The notes beneath the pieces are model-generated. The model was given only the letters and a program-made list of their open reading frames with translations. It was not told the DNA's origin and made no database searches. From assembly GCF_001660705.2 (NCBI RefSeq), contig NZ_LYBV02000031.1:124001-188000 (forward strand): DNA of 64,000 nucleotides, in the 5' to 3' direction. A program made the translations under genes and the position numbers. Numbering within the stretch: position 1 is the stretch's first letter; each line of letters starts with the position of its first letter. Shown here piece after piece: positions 17,429 to 26,074 of this stretch. The stretch comes from Saccharicrinis aurantiacus (GTDB taxonomy: Bacteria; Bacteroidota; Bacteroidia; Bacteroidales; Marinilabiliaceae).

Positions 17429-17881
17429 ATGCAACATATCACACAACAAGAAATAAACGTTTGTGCTGAGTACAATAAAGCAAAGCATCCTGAGTCGGGC
17501 GCTATTGTGATGTTTTCGGGCGATGTACGCAACCACAATAAAGGCCAAAAAGTAAAGTACATTGATTACGAAGCTTATGATGCCTTGGCCGATAAAACCA
17601 TAGCTAAGATATTAACGGAAGCCAAAGAAAAGTGGGATTTGCAATATGCCGAGTGTATTCATCGTATAGGTAAGGTAGGCATATGCGAAACAGCAGTTGT
17701 GGTGTTGGTTTCAAGCGTGCACCGGAAGGAAGCCTACGATGCCAACCGTTTTATTATTGATCAAGTAAAAGCGCTAGCTCCAATTTGGAAACACGAGTTC
17801 TTTGAGGATGGCACAAGCAAATGGGGCGCTAATTGCGATTGTGCTAGTGAAGATCATGAGCACCTGCACCACCATCATTAA
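17429..17881 (+). CDS. moaE: Molybdopterin synthase catalytic subunit MoaE
   Basis: MoaE converts cyclic pyranopterin monophosphate to molybdopterin with sulfur from MoaD. The 150-residue protein has VMFSGDVRNHNKGQKVKYIDYEAY near the start, IHRIGKVGICETAVVVLVSS in the middle, and the catalytic block IWKHEFFEDGTSKWGAN. It ends in a natural run of His and acidic residues (DHEHLHHHH), possibly metal-binding. Eighty-one bases separate it from moaD. A palindromic repeat starts on its stop codon. Confidence 0.94.
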   Translation: MQHITQQEINVCAEYNKAKHPESGAIVMFSGDVRNHNKGQKVKYIDYEAYDALADKTIAKILTEAKEKWDLQYAECIHRIGKVGICETAVVVLVSSVHRKEAYDANRFIIDQVKALAPIWKHEFFEDGTSKWGANCDCASEDHEHLHHHH

Positions 17882-18048
17882 GTAATACCAAAAACATCAT
17901 CAAATGATTGATATAAATTACTTCTATTGTGTTTCAACTTCTTTATAAAATATCAATGTAGCTATGGCTATACATCTATTTTACTCATCGTAGAAACCCA
18001 ATATAATTCAATTTATATCAATCATTTAATAATGCATTTGGTATAAGT
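17880..18048. repeat. MITE-like 169-base palindromic element
   Basis: Two arms of about 60 bases, roughly three-quarters identical as inverted repeats, flank a small central palindrome near 17958-17975. Both arms contain AAATGATTGATATAAATT (left at 17902, right as complement ending about 18028), and the outer ends carry ATACCAAA / TTTGGTAT. The left end overlaps the moaE stop codon. It has no coding capacity. It looks like a non-autonomous mobile element or an intergenic palindrome family. Confidence 0.6.
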
Positions 18049-18186
18049 CCGACCATCGGACTACATAAGGACACACTGTCGGACCTTACCTATCCCGACT
18101 GTCTGTCCTTACCTATCCCGATAACCTGTCTAAGTAAGGACAAGTAATCGGACCTTACCTAGTCCGATTGTGTGGATAGGTAAGGG
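18046..18186. repeat. dense cluster of CCTTACCTA / TCGGAC repeats and hairpins
   Basis: CCTTACCTA occurs at 18084, 18107 and 18153, and its complement TAGGTAAGG at 18177. Copies of TCGGAC/GTCCGA are interspersed. AGTCCGA-CCA-TCGGACT (18046-18062) is a perfect 7-base hairpin, and ATCGGAC/GTCCGAT (from 18148) is another. The cluster lies between the convergent ends of moaE and mobAB, next to the MITE-like element. It may work as a complex terminator or be an embedded repeat family. Confidence 0.6.
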
Positions 18187-18200
18187 CATAAAAATAAAAC

Positions 18201-19283
18201 TTACAGGTTCCGTTGAATTAAGTACTTAATCTGTTCACCCATATTTTTTTCTGTAAACTCATTACCAGCAGATACCACCAAGTCAGCCTCATCAATTAAA
18301 TGTGCATTTTTTTCCGAACTACCTGCCTTCACGAATAACATTAAATCGGGCTTTAGGATTCTCGATAGCGTGGCCGATTCGCATACCACAATAGCTTCCT
18401 CAGCAATTTCCTGCTGAACGGTATGGTAGCAATGCAATAAATACTCGGATTTGCACTGTATATAAAAACTTTTATCGGCACCAGCCTGGAGGTGCAGTGA
18501 GCTATCTTTATGGGTAATATTCCTTTCCTCAATAATATCAAAGTCCTCACCTTGTAATAATAAATGCTCGTTACCATTTAATGGATGCATGTGGCTCGAT
18601 GTTTTAATACTACATACCCTTTTGCCCTTCTCTTTAAGAAAACGAATGACGTGCTGCGTTAAGGTGGTTTTACCCACATTCTGACCATTACCACATATCA
18701 TGATAGTGGTATTTTTATTGCCTACTTTACGAAGTGTATCCATATCATTAATATTTTTAAAAGCATCAAGCTCATCAAAAACAAGCTGCTTTGCCCCTAT
18801 TTCGTCTAAAAAGCGCATCATCGAAAAGTGCCCTTTCTCCAATTTATCCTGAATAATAGGCACCAAATTTTTGTGATAAATCCCAATTAAAGGATGAACT
18901 TTCCCATTGCCATCAACAGCAATTACCGCTTTTGCGGATGCCGATGCTTCTATTAAACGTTCAATTACTTGTAACGAAACAAAGGGCGTATCGCAAGCCA
19001 ATACAATATTGTAATCGTGTTTACTTCTTAATAATGAGGCGTAAATTCCAGCTAGTGGACCTTCCCCAATAATATCCTCAACCAATGTATCGCCATAAAT
19101 ACTGTGCTTGCCATTGTTACTGCTGATTATAAGCTCAGAACAGAAATGCTTTAACAGTTCAGCCGACCATTCAGCCATGGGTTTTCCTTTTACAAGAATT
19201 GAGGCCTTATCAGAATCCATTCTTCTGCTTTTTCCACCACTTAAAAGTATTCCACCCCATATTTTTACATCGCTCTTGCTCAT
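18201..19283 (-). CDS. mobAB: MobA-MobB fusion for molybdenum guanine dinucleotide cofactor
   Basis: Residues 1-190 are MobA, the GTP:molybdopterin guanylyltransferase: the nucleotide-binding start is GGILLSGGKSRRMDSDKA, followed by GEGPLAGIYASL and ACDTPFVS. Residues from about 193 are MobB, a P-loop GTPase with Walker A GNGQNVGKTTL, which aids cofactor delivery. Both are joined in one 360-residue chain. Together they make the bis-MGD form needed by the nitrate reductase encoded divergently next door. A GTG at 19289 is in frame, but the ATG at 19283 starts the MobA domain properly. Confidence 0.93.
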   Translation of the reverse strand: MSKSDVKIWGGILLSGGKSRRMDSDKASILVKGKPMAEWSAELLKHFCSELIISSNNGKHSIYGDTLVEDIIGEGPLAGIYASLLRSKHDYNIVLACDTPFVSLQVIERLIEASASAKAVIAVDGNGKVHPLIGIYHKNLVPIIQDKLEKGHFSMMRFLDEIGAKQLVFDELDAFKNINDMDTLRKVGNKNTTIMICGNGQNVGKTTLTQHVIRFLKEKGKRVCSIKTSSHMHPLNGNEHLLLQGEDFDIIEERNITHKDSSLHLQAGADKSFYIQCKSEYLLHCYHTVQQEIAEEAIVVCESATLSRILKPDLMLFVKAGSSEKNAHLIDEADLVVSAGNEFTEKNMGEQIKYLIQRNL

Positions 19284-19416
19284 TTTCACATTTTTTATGA
19301 TTCATACCCTATCCCTTAATGGGTGTAGTGTTCAGATATATTAATTAAGTAGTTTGTTGCTTAATTAAAAAATTACTACCTCAATTTAAGAACATATTAC
19401 AGAATAATTAGTTTAC

Positions 19417-19455
19417 TTTACACTTACTTACTTTTTGAGTTGATTCTGATTTAAA
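19417..19455 (+). promoter_or_regulatory. conserved cis-element upstream of the nitrate reductase gene
   Basis: Second copy of the element at 15050. A 22-base identical block (19417-19438) is followed by TTGATTCTGAT (19440-19450) and TTAAA. TACTTTTTG inside the block is one base longer than a standard -7 box, so it may include the promoter. It also lies upstream of the divergent mobAB gene and could serve both. The rest of 19284-19511 is AT-rich without other clear signals. Confidence 0.6.
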
Positions 19456-19511
19456 TCGATATCGACAGTTTAGTTTTAGTTATAAACTATAATTAAACCA
19501 TCGATGGATTA

Positions 19512-22500
19512 ATGGATAATCAGATGGAGAAATATCAGTCAACTTGTTCTTATTGTGGTGTGGGCTGCGGCGTAAACATCACCAAATCAAAAAACAATAG
19601 TATCACGGTTAGCGGTAATAAAACTTACCCTGTTAACAAAGGTATGCTTTGCTCTAAGGGCCTTGGATTAGGTCATGTGGTAAACGATACCAGTGATCGT
19701 CTGTTATTTCCAACTGTACGCAACACATTTACTGGTGCACTCGAAAGGGCAAGCTGGGATACTGCATTAGATAAGGTAGCCAAACAGTTCTCTGATTCCA
19801 TTTCTAAATACGGACCCGATTCGGTTGGCTTTTATGTCTCTGGGCAATGCCTTACCGAAGAGTACTACATTATTAATAAAATGGCAAAGGCCTACATTGG
19901 CACCAACAACATCGATACAAATTCGCGTTTGTGTATGAGTAGCGCTGTGGTTGGTTATAAAATGGCTTTGGGCGAGGATTCTGTGCCAATTTCGTATAAC
20001 GATATTGAGTTGGCCGATTGTTTTTTGATCACGGGAGCTAATCCTGCTTGGTGTCATCCCATTCTTTTCAGAAGAATAGAACAGCATAAGGCAGCTAACC
20101 CCGATGTGAAAATAATTGTGGTTGATCCGCGCAAAACGCAAACTTGTTACTTGGCCGATATTCATTTGCAATTAAAGCCCGGTACCGATGTTTATTTAAA
20201 TCATGCCATAGCCAAATGTATTATTGATAATGGATTTACCGATACTGATTTTATTAAAAACCATGTAAGAGGTTATGATGACTTAGAAGCCTTATTAGCA
20301 AAATCGAGTCTTGAAGAATTGGCTGATGCCTGCGACGTTCCTGTTTATCTGATTGAAGAAACGGCAGCATACATCGGGCAATCAAAGGGTTTTATTTCTA
20401 TGTGGGCCATGGGTTTAAACCAAAGTAGTATTGGTGTTAATAAAAATCTATCCTTACTTAACTTATCGTTGATAACTGGTAAAATTGGCAAACCAGGTAA
20501 TGGTCCATTTTCATTAACAGGTCAGCCCAATGCCATGGGTGGCCGCGAGGTTGGTGGAATGGCAAATTTATTACCTGCGCATCGCGATTTAGCCAATGCC
20601 GAGCACCGTAAAGAAGTGGCCGATTATTGGAAGGTTGATGATGTACCTGCCGCACCAGGCTTAACTGCCACGCAAATGGTGGATGCCTTATTGGATGGCA
20701 AACTAAAGGTAATTTGGATTATTTGTACCAACCCTTTGGTGAGCTTACCGAATGCACGTAGGGTCGAAGAGGCTTTAAAGAAAGCCGATATGGTTATTGT
20801 GCAAGATATCTCAGCAAATGCAGCTACGGCTGAGTTGGCAGATATAGTTTTACCTGCCGCCGGATGGGCCGAGAAAGAAGGTACTATGACTAACTCCGAT
20901 CGTAGAATTAGTTATCTGCCCAAAGTGATTGATGCACCGGGCGAAGCTCGTCCTGATATTGATATATTAATCGATTTTGGAAAGCGCATGGGCTATGCCA
21001 ATATGAATTACGCTGGGGCGGAGGATTTATTTAACGAGCACAAAGGATTAACTAAAGGTACTAATATTGATATTAGCGGGTTGAGTTATGCACACCTAAA
21101 GCAAAAAGGATCTGCACAATGGCCCTTTGTGGCTGGTGCCGATAAAGGAGCAGAACGTTTATTTACCGACTTCAAGTTTTATACTCCGGATACAAAAGCG
21201 CATGTTTTTGCATCCGAAGTGCAAAACGAATCTGAAGCATTAAGTAAAGATGCTCCTCTGATTCTTACCACGGGTAGAATTCGCGACCAGTGGCATACCA
21301 TGACGCGTACTGGCAAACTATCGAAACTCAATAAGCATATTGCCGAAGCTTTCCTAGAGATTCATCCTGCGGATGCAGAAAAAAGAAGCATCCGTAATGG
21401 CGAAACGGTACAGATTTTCAATTCTCGCGGCAGTGTTAAGGTAAAAGCCGAAGTCACAGATAATATTAAAGAAGGTGTGGTTTTTCTGCCGATGCATTGG
21501 GGCAAGGTGTTTAAATCCGATTTGTCGCGAGCCAATAATTTAACCAGTGATATTGTAGATCCTAAATCAAAGGAGCCTGATTTTAAGTATGCCTCAGTAG
21601 AAGTTAAAAAGATCACTAAGACCACCGAAACTATAGCTATTGTTGGTGCTGGTGCTGCAGCTTATCAGTTTGTATCGGAATACCGAAAATACAATACCGA
21701 GGATACCATTAAGGTTTTCTCTAAGGAGGAGTTTCCTTTCTACAACCGTATTTTATTACCCGAATATCTGACTGAAGAGAAATCGTGGGAGGATATTCAA
21801 AAGCATAGCGATAGTGATATTGAAAAGTGGGGAATAGAATTACACAGAAATTCTGAGATTGTTAAAATCAATAAAGAACACCAAAGCATAACCAATGCTA
21901 AGGGCGAAGTTTTCAGTTACGATAAGCTGATACTTTGTACTGGTTCAAGACCGAATGTTCCACGTGGAGTGCATATCGATTTTAAAAGTACATTTACTAT
22001 TCGCAGTCGCGAAGATGCTGATAAACTGAAAGAAAGACTAGCGGGCAGAAGCAAAACTACCATAGTTGGTGGAGGTTTATTGGGCTTAGAAATTGCGAGT
22101 TCGCTATTGGAATTCGGTATTGAGGTAGACATTATCCATCGCAACGAGCGATTAATGAACACCCAGCTTGATGAAATATCAAGCGAAATGCTCAGTGATA
22201 TCATTGCTGAAATGGATGTCAATCTTTATTTAAAAGAAGAAATTGAAAGTACCAACGCGTATAGCGATGAGATTAATGTTGTATTAAAATCGGGCAAAAG
22301 CTTTACAACAAAGGCACTAATTTATGCCATCGGCACTAAGCCTAATATTGAGTTGGCACAAGAAGCTGGTTTAGATGTAAACAGAGGCGTGGTGATTGAT
22401 GAGCGTATGTGTTCGTCTGTTAATAACATTTATGCCATGGGCGAAATTGCCGAATACAAAGGCAATGTGTATGGTATTACTACAGCAGCTGAACAGCAAG

Positions 22501-23030
22501 CATCGGTATTAGCCAAAAATATGAGTGGTGATACAACCGCATTCTACACGGGGTCAATCCCTATGAATATCTTAAAGTTCCCAGGTATCGAGTTGGCCTC
22601 TGTAGGTTTAACTATTACTCCTGATGATGATGACTATGAAGAAGTGAGTGTGCTCGATAAAGCACATCGTTACTATAAAAAGTGCATTATCCATAATGAT
22701 AGAATGGTAGGCACAGTACTAATGGGTGACAGAACAGAGTTTTCCGAATACAAAGGCCTGATACAATCAGGAATGGAATTGTTCGCCAAACGAAAAACAT
22801 TATTCCGTGGAGGTCAAGCTGCCACACCTGTTAAAGGAAAACTAGTTTGCTCGTGCAACAATGTGGGCGAAGGAAATATACTCGATGTTGTTAAAACCGG
22901 AATTACCGACCTGAGTATGGTTTGCGAAAAAACCAATGCCGGAACTGGCTGCGGCAGTTGCAAACCCGAAGTAAAACTAATAATTGAACAAAGTTTATCA
23001 AGTGTTGATGTTAAGGAGATAGCTAATTAA
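19512..23030 (+). CDS. Assimilatory nitrate reductase fused to NAD(P)H/FAD oxidoreductase and [2Fe-2S] domain
   Basis: A 1172-residue three-part enzyme. Residues 1-690 are a bis-MGD molybdoenzyme of the NasA/NarB type: [4Fe-4S] ligands Cys12, Cys15, Cys19 and Cys47, then TGQPNAMGGREVGG and a C-terminal MopB-type barrel (TGRIRDQWHTMTRTGKL, MHWG). Residues about 705-1085 are an FAD/NAD(P)-dependent reductase (IAIVGAGAAA, GGGLLGLEIA, and a late YAMGEIAEY). Residues about 1112-1160 are a BFD-type [2Fe-2S] domain with CSCNN and GTGCGSCKP. It should take electrons from NAD(P)H and reduce nitrate to nitrite within one chain, where other bacteria use separate catalytic and electron-transfer subunits. 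No Tat signal is present, so it is cytoplasmic and assimilatory in type. It precedes nirB in the same direction, 221 bases apart. Confidence 0.92.
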   Translation: MDNQMEKYQSTCSYCGVGCGVNITKSKNNSITVSGNKTYPVNKGMLCSKGLGLGHVVNDTSDRLLFPTVRNTFTGALERASWDTALDKVAKQFSDSISKYGPDSVGFYVSGQCLTEEYYIINKMAKAYIGTNNIDTNSRLCMSSAVVGYKMALGEDSVPISYNDIELADCFLITGANPAWCHPILFRRIEQHKAANPDVKIIVVDPRKTQTCYLADIHLQLKPGTDVYLNHAIAKCIIDNGFTDTDFIKNHVRGYDDLEALLAKSSLEELADACDVPVYLIEETAAYIGQSKGFISMWAMGLNQSSIGVNKNLSLLNLSLITGKIGKPGNGPFSLTGQPNAMGGREVGGMANLLPAHRDLANAEHRKEVADYWKVDDVPAAPGLTATQMVDALLDGKLKVIWIICTNPLVSLPNARRVEEALKKADMVIVQDISANAATAELADIVLPAAGWAEKEGTMTNSDRRISYLPKVIDAPGEARPDIDILIDFGKRMGYANMNYAGAEDLFNEHKGLTKGTNIDISGLSYAHLKQKGSAQWPFVAGADKGAERLFTDFKFYTPDTKAHVFASEVQNESEALSKDAPLILTTGRIRDQWHTMTRTGKLSKLNKHIAEAFLEIHPADAEKRSIRNGETVQIFNSRGSVKVKAEVTDNIKEGVVFLPMHWGKVFKSDLSRANNLTSDIVDPKSKEPDFKYASVEVKKITKTTETIAIVGAGAAAYQFVSEYRKYNTEDTIKVFSKEEFPFYNRILLPEYLTEEKSWEDIQKHSDSDIEKWGIELHRNSEIVKINKEHQSITNAKGEVFSYDKLILCTGSRPNVPRGVHIDFKSTFTIRSREDADKLKERLAGRSKTTIVGGGLLGLEIASSLLEFGIEVDIIHRNERLMNTQLDEISSEMLSDIIAEMDVNLYLKEEIESTNAYSDEINVVLKSGKSFTTKALIYAIGTKPNIELAQEAGLDVNRGVVIDERMCSSVNNIYAMGEIAEYKGNVYGITTAAEQQASVLAKNMSGDTTAFYTGSIPMNILKFPGIELASVGLTITPDDDDYEEVSVLDKAHRYYKKCIIHNDRMVGTVLMGDRTEFSEYKGLIQSGMELFAKRKTLFRGGQAATPVKGKLVCSCNNVGEGNILDVVKTGITDLSMVCEKTNAGTGCGSCKPEVKLIIEQSLSSVDVKEIAN

Positions 23031-23065
23031 GCGCCATGGTTTCGGCTTAGACTATGTAGTTTGGG

Positions 23066-23213
23066 ACCCACTGATTGAAATTGATGTAAAGACAGAAAGC
23101 TGTTTGAGCGCAGCGAGTTCTTTCTGTTTCATCAATGAAACCTTAGTGGGTAAATGAAGAGTCAGCCGACGGTCTTCTTTGTTTACTTTCTTCGACTGAA
23201 GGAAGAAAGTAAA
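23066..23213. repeat. two stacked palindromes between the nitrate and nitrite reductase genes
   Basis: The first hairpin (23066-23151) has outer arms ACCCACT/AGTGGGT and inner arms ATTGATG...CAGAAAG / CTTTCTG...CATCAAT, around a GC-richer loop (TTTGAGCGCAGCGAG). The second (23182-23213) has perfect 12-base arms TTTACTTTCTTC/GAAGAAAGTAAA with an 8-base loop. A relative of the second lies between nirB and nirD. These resemble REP-type dispersed palindromes. Confidence 0.6.
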
Positions 23214-23251
23214 AGCCTCTGCGGCTTGAGCAGATGAACAACTAAAAAACA

Positions 23252-25753
23252 ATGATTATGAGTGAAAAGAAAAAAATTATAGTAGTTGGTAACGGAATGA
23301 CTGGCTACAAGTTCTGCGAAAAGTTTATAGAGAAAGGATTAAATAATATATATAGCATTACAGTTTTTGGTGAGGAGCCATGGGCTGCCTACGATAGAGT
23401 GCATCTTACCGATTACTATACGGGTACCGATGTGCACGATTTGAAAATGGCACCACGTGCATGGTACGAAGAGAATGGCATAGAACTCAGAACGAGTTAT
23501 AAAATTACCTCAATCAACCGCGAAGCAAAACAAGTCATTAATGTGCATGGCGATGCTTTTGATTACGATGCTTTGGTTTTAGCCACAGGGTCATCGGCCT
23601 TTGTGCCTCCTATCCCAGGTGTGGATAAAAAAGGGGTATTCGTTTACCGAACCATCGAAGACTTAGATGCCATAAAGGCTTACATACCACAAGCAAAAAG
23701 TGCAGCTGTAATCGGTGGTGGACTTTTGGGTTTGGAAGCTGCTAAGGCTGTGATGGATGATGGTTTAAAAACATCTGTAGTTGAGTTTGCACCTCGCTTA
23801 ATGCCGCGTCAGTTAGATGAGGCAGGTGGTGAAATGTTGAAAAGTGAACTTGAGAAACTAGACCTAGATATACTACTGAATAAGGCTACCAAGAATATTT
23901 GTGGAAACGGAAAAGTTACCAACATGCAGTTTGCTGACGATAGCACACTAGATACTGATATGGTAGTAATATCAGCTGGTATTAGGCCGCGCGATGAATT
24001 AGCCCGTGAAAGTGGTTTAACTGTTGGTGAAAGAGGTGGTATTTTAGTCAGTGATGATATGCTTACTTCTGATCCTAATATTTATGCCATTGGCGAGTGT
24101 GCTTTGGCACAAGGTGCTATTTGGGGCCTAGTAGCGCCCTGTTATGATATGGCCGATGTTTGTGCTGAAACTTTATTGGGTAAAGAGGCCGCCTTTACGG
24201 GAGCTGATTTATCAACAAAACTAAAGTTGATTGGTATAGAGGTAGCTAGTTTTGGCGATGCCTTTGGCGTTACCGAGGGTGCTATTCCAATTGTTTATCA
24301 CAATATAGTGAGTGGCATTTACAAAAAGATATATGTATCTGCCGATGGGCAATATCTTCTAGGGGGTATTTTAGTTGGCGATGCTGAGGATTATAACATG
24401 TTGTACCAAACCTACAACTCCAAAATAAAACTACCGAAGAATCCTGAAGGCTTAATTATTAAAGGTACTGATGGAGGATTTGAATTAAGTGTATTAGATT
24501 TACCCGATGAGGCCGTTATTTGTTCTTGTGAGAATGTAACCAAGAAAAGCTTAATTGAGGCTGTTGATGAGTTCGACTTTACGCAAGTAAGTCAGCTTAA
24601 AAAAGCTACAAAGGCCGGTACTGGCTGTGGCGGTTGTGTTCCAATGCTCGACGACTTATTAACAGCCAAGCTTGAAGCCAGCGGCAAGGTGGTTAAAAAG
24701 GTAATTTGTGAACACTTTGATTATACGCGTCAAGAGCTATTTGATTTAATTAAGGTAGGTGAAATTAAAAGCTTCTCTGCCCTACTCGAAAAATATGGCA
24801 AAGGGAAAGGCTGCGAGATATGCAAACCTCTTTCGGCCTCTTTATTAGCCAGTATTTGGAACGAGCATATTACGGAGCATGCCAATATACAAGATACCAA
24901 CGATCGCTTTTTAGCCAACATTCAAAAGGGAGGAACATATTCTGTAGTGCCTAGAATTCCTGGTGGAGAAATTACACCTGATAAATTAATTGTGATTGGT
25001 CAGGTAGCTAAAAAATACGATTTGTACACTAAAATTACGGGAGGTCAGCGTGTTGATTTATTTGGCGCTAGAGTTGATCAACTGCCTGATATCTGGAAAG
25101 AACTAATTGATGCAGGTATGGAAAGTGGGCATGCCTACGGTAAATCATTGCGTACGGTAAAAAGTTGTGTGGGTTCTGCATGGTGTCGTTATGGTCAGCA
25201 AGATTCTGTTTCATTTGCCATAAAAGTTGAGGAACGCTACAAGGGGTTACGCTCACCGCATAAATTAAAAGGTGGCGTGTCGGGTTGTATCCGCGAATGC
25301 GCTGAAGCTAGAGGAAAAGATTTCGGTATTATCGCTACTGACAAAGGTTACAACCTATTGGTTTGTGGTAATGGTGGTGCAAACCCAAAACATGCTTTAT
25401 TATTTGCCACTGATGTGGATGAGGAGACTTGCATCAAATACCTCGATCGCTTTTTAATGTATTACATTAAAACTGCTACCCCACTAACTCGTACATCTAA
25501 GTGGTTAGAGCAATTAGATGGTGGAATCGAGTATCTAAAAGAAGTAGTTATAGAAGATTCATTAGGTATAGCAGCTCAGTTAGAAGAAGACATGCAGCAG
25601 ACTGTAAACACCTTTGCCTGCGAATGGAAAAAGGTAATTGAGAGCCCTGAATTACTGAAAAAGTTTAAACCCTTTGCCAATACAGAAGCTGTTGATGATA
25701 CCATCCAGTTTGTACCAATGCGCGAAATGAAAAAACCAGCTAATTGGGGATAA
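23252..25753 (+). CDS. nirB: NADH-dependent nitrite reductase large subunit NirB
   Basis: NirB reduces nitrite to ammonium with NADH, FAD, [2Fe-2S], [4Fe-4S] and siroheme. The 833-residue protein shows an FAD/NAD module (IIVVGNGMTG at the start, VIGGGLLGLEAAKA at about 155), a BFD-type [2Fe-2S] domain (CSCEN at about 424, GTGCGGC at about 456), a second, degenerate BFD-like segment (GKGCEICKP at about 519), and the siroheme/[4Fe-4S] half with SCVGSAWCRYG (about 637) and SGCIRECAEA (about 677). The length is normal. ATGs at 23252 and 23258 are both possible starts. It follows the nitrate reductase and precedes nirD. Siroheme synthesis genes are not in the window. Confidence 0.96.
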   Translation: MIMSEKKKIIVVGNGMTGYKFCEKFIEKGLNNIYSITVFGEEPWAAYDRVHLTDYYTGTDVHDLKMAPRAWYEENGIELRTSYKITSINREAKQVINVHGDAFDYDALVLATGSSAFVPPIPGVDKKGVFVYRTIEDLDAIKAYIPQAKSAAVIGGGLLGLEAAKAVMDDGLKTSVVEFAPRLMPRQLDEAGGEMLKSELEKLDLDILLNKATKNICGNGKVTNMQFADDSTLDTDMVVISAGIRPRDELARESGLTVGERGGILVSDDMLTSDPNIYAIGECALAQGAIWGLVAPCYDMADVCAETLLGKEAAFTGADLSTKLKLIGIEVASFGDAFGVTEGAIPIVYHNIVSGIYKKIYVSADGQYLLGGILVGDAEDYNMLYQTYNSKIKLPKNPEGLIIKGTDGGFELSVLDLPDEAVICSCENVTKKSLIEAVDEFDFTQVSQLKKATKAGTGCGGCVPMLDDLLTAKLEASGKVVKKVICEHFDYTRQELFDLIKVGEIKSFSALLEKYGKGKGCEICKPLSASLLASIWNEHITEHANIQDTNDRFLANIQKGGTYSVVPRIPGGEITPDKLIVIGQVAKKYDLYTKITGGQRVDLFGARVDQLPDIWKELIDAGMESGHAYGKSLRTVKSCVGSAWCRYGQQDSVSFAIKVEERYKGLRSPHKLKGGVSGCIRECAEARGKDFGIIATDKGYNLLVCGNGGANPKHALLFATDVDEETCIKYLDRFLMYYIKTATPLTRTSKWLEQLDGGIEYLKEVVIEDSLGIAAQLEEDMQQTVNTFACEWKKVIESPELLKKFKPFANTEAVDDTIQFVPMREMKKPANWG

Positions 25754-25969
25754 AGCTTTTTAGTATAAAGTATTAAGACAAAAGTATAAAGATTATTAAT
25801 GGTGTTTTTATGGTCGGGTGCTGATTGGCCTCTTTTAAAATGGTTTATGTTTTAATAGAAAGCTTTAGTAAGACCAAGAAGTTGAGAGCTTGGCTCGAAA
25901 ATCACTTGGCCGCACTTAAGCTTGATTTAAAATAAAAAGCAATTTTAAAAGCAGCCTTGATTTTCTTTG

Positions 25970-26002
25970 CTTACTTTCTTTTATCAAGAAAAGAAAAGTA
26001 AG
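25970..26002. repeat. palindrome between nirB and nirD, related to that at 23182
   Basis: CTTACTTTCTTTT pairs with AAAAGAAAAGTAAG (one bulged base). The sequence before it (TTTGCTTACTTTCTT) closely matches TTTGTTTACTTTCTT in the nirB upstream spacer. A GC-rich patch (GGGCGAAGCGCC) follows, as it does there (GCCTCTGCGGC). The 321-base spacer 25754-26074 otherwise contains small AAGTATAAAG repeats near 25760-25795 and no gene. Confidence 0.55.
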
Positions 26003-26074
26003 TCTGGTTTGGGCGAAGCGCCAATACAACGATTAATAATTTATCCAAAATATTATCATAAAAAAGATAAAGCC

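Noticed and set aside
17840-17881. His-rich MoaE C-terminus as a possible cloning tag
   Set aside because: The four His residues follow a natural acidic/His stretch (DHEHLHHHH) in continuous chromosomal context with no vector sequence.
18046-18186. CRISPR-like array
   Set aside because: Repeats are 9 bases or shorter, unevenly spaced and in both orientations, with no cas genes.
25967-26074. N-terminal extension of NirD by 36 residues
   Set aside because: The extension would be encoded by the repeat palindrome, and NirD similarity begins at the ATG of 26075.
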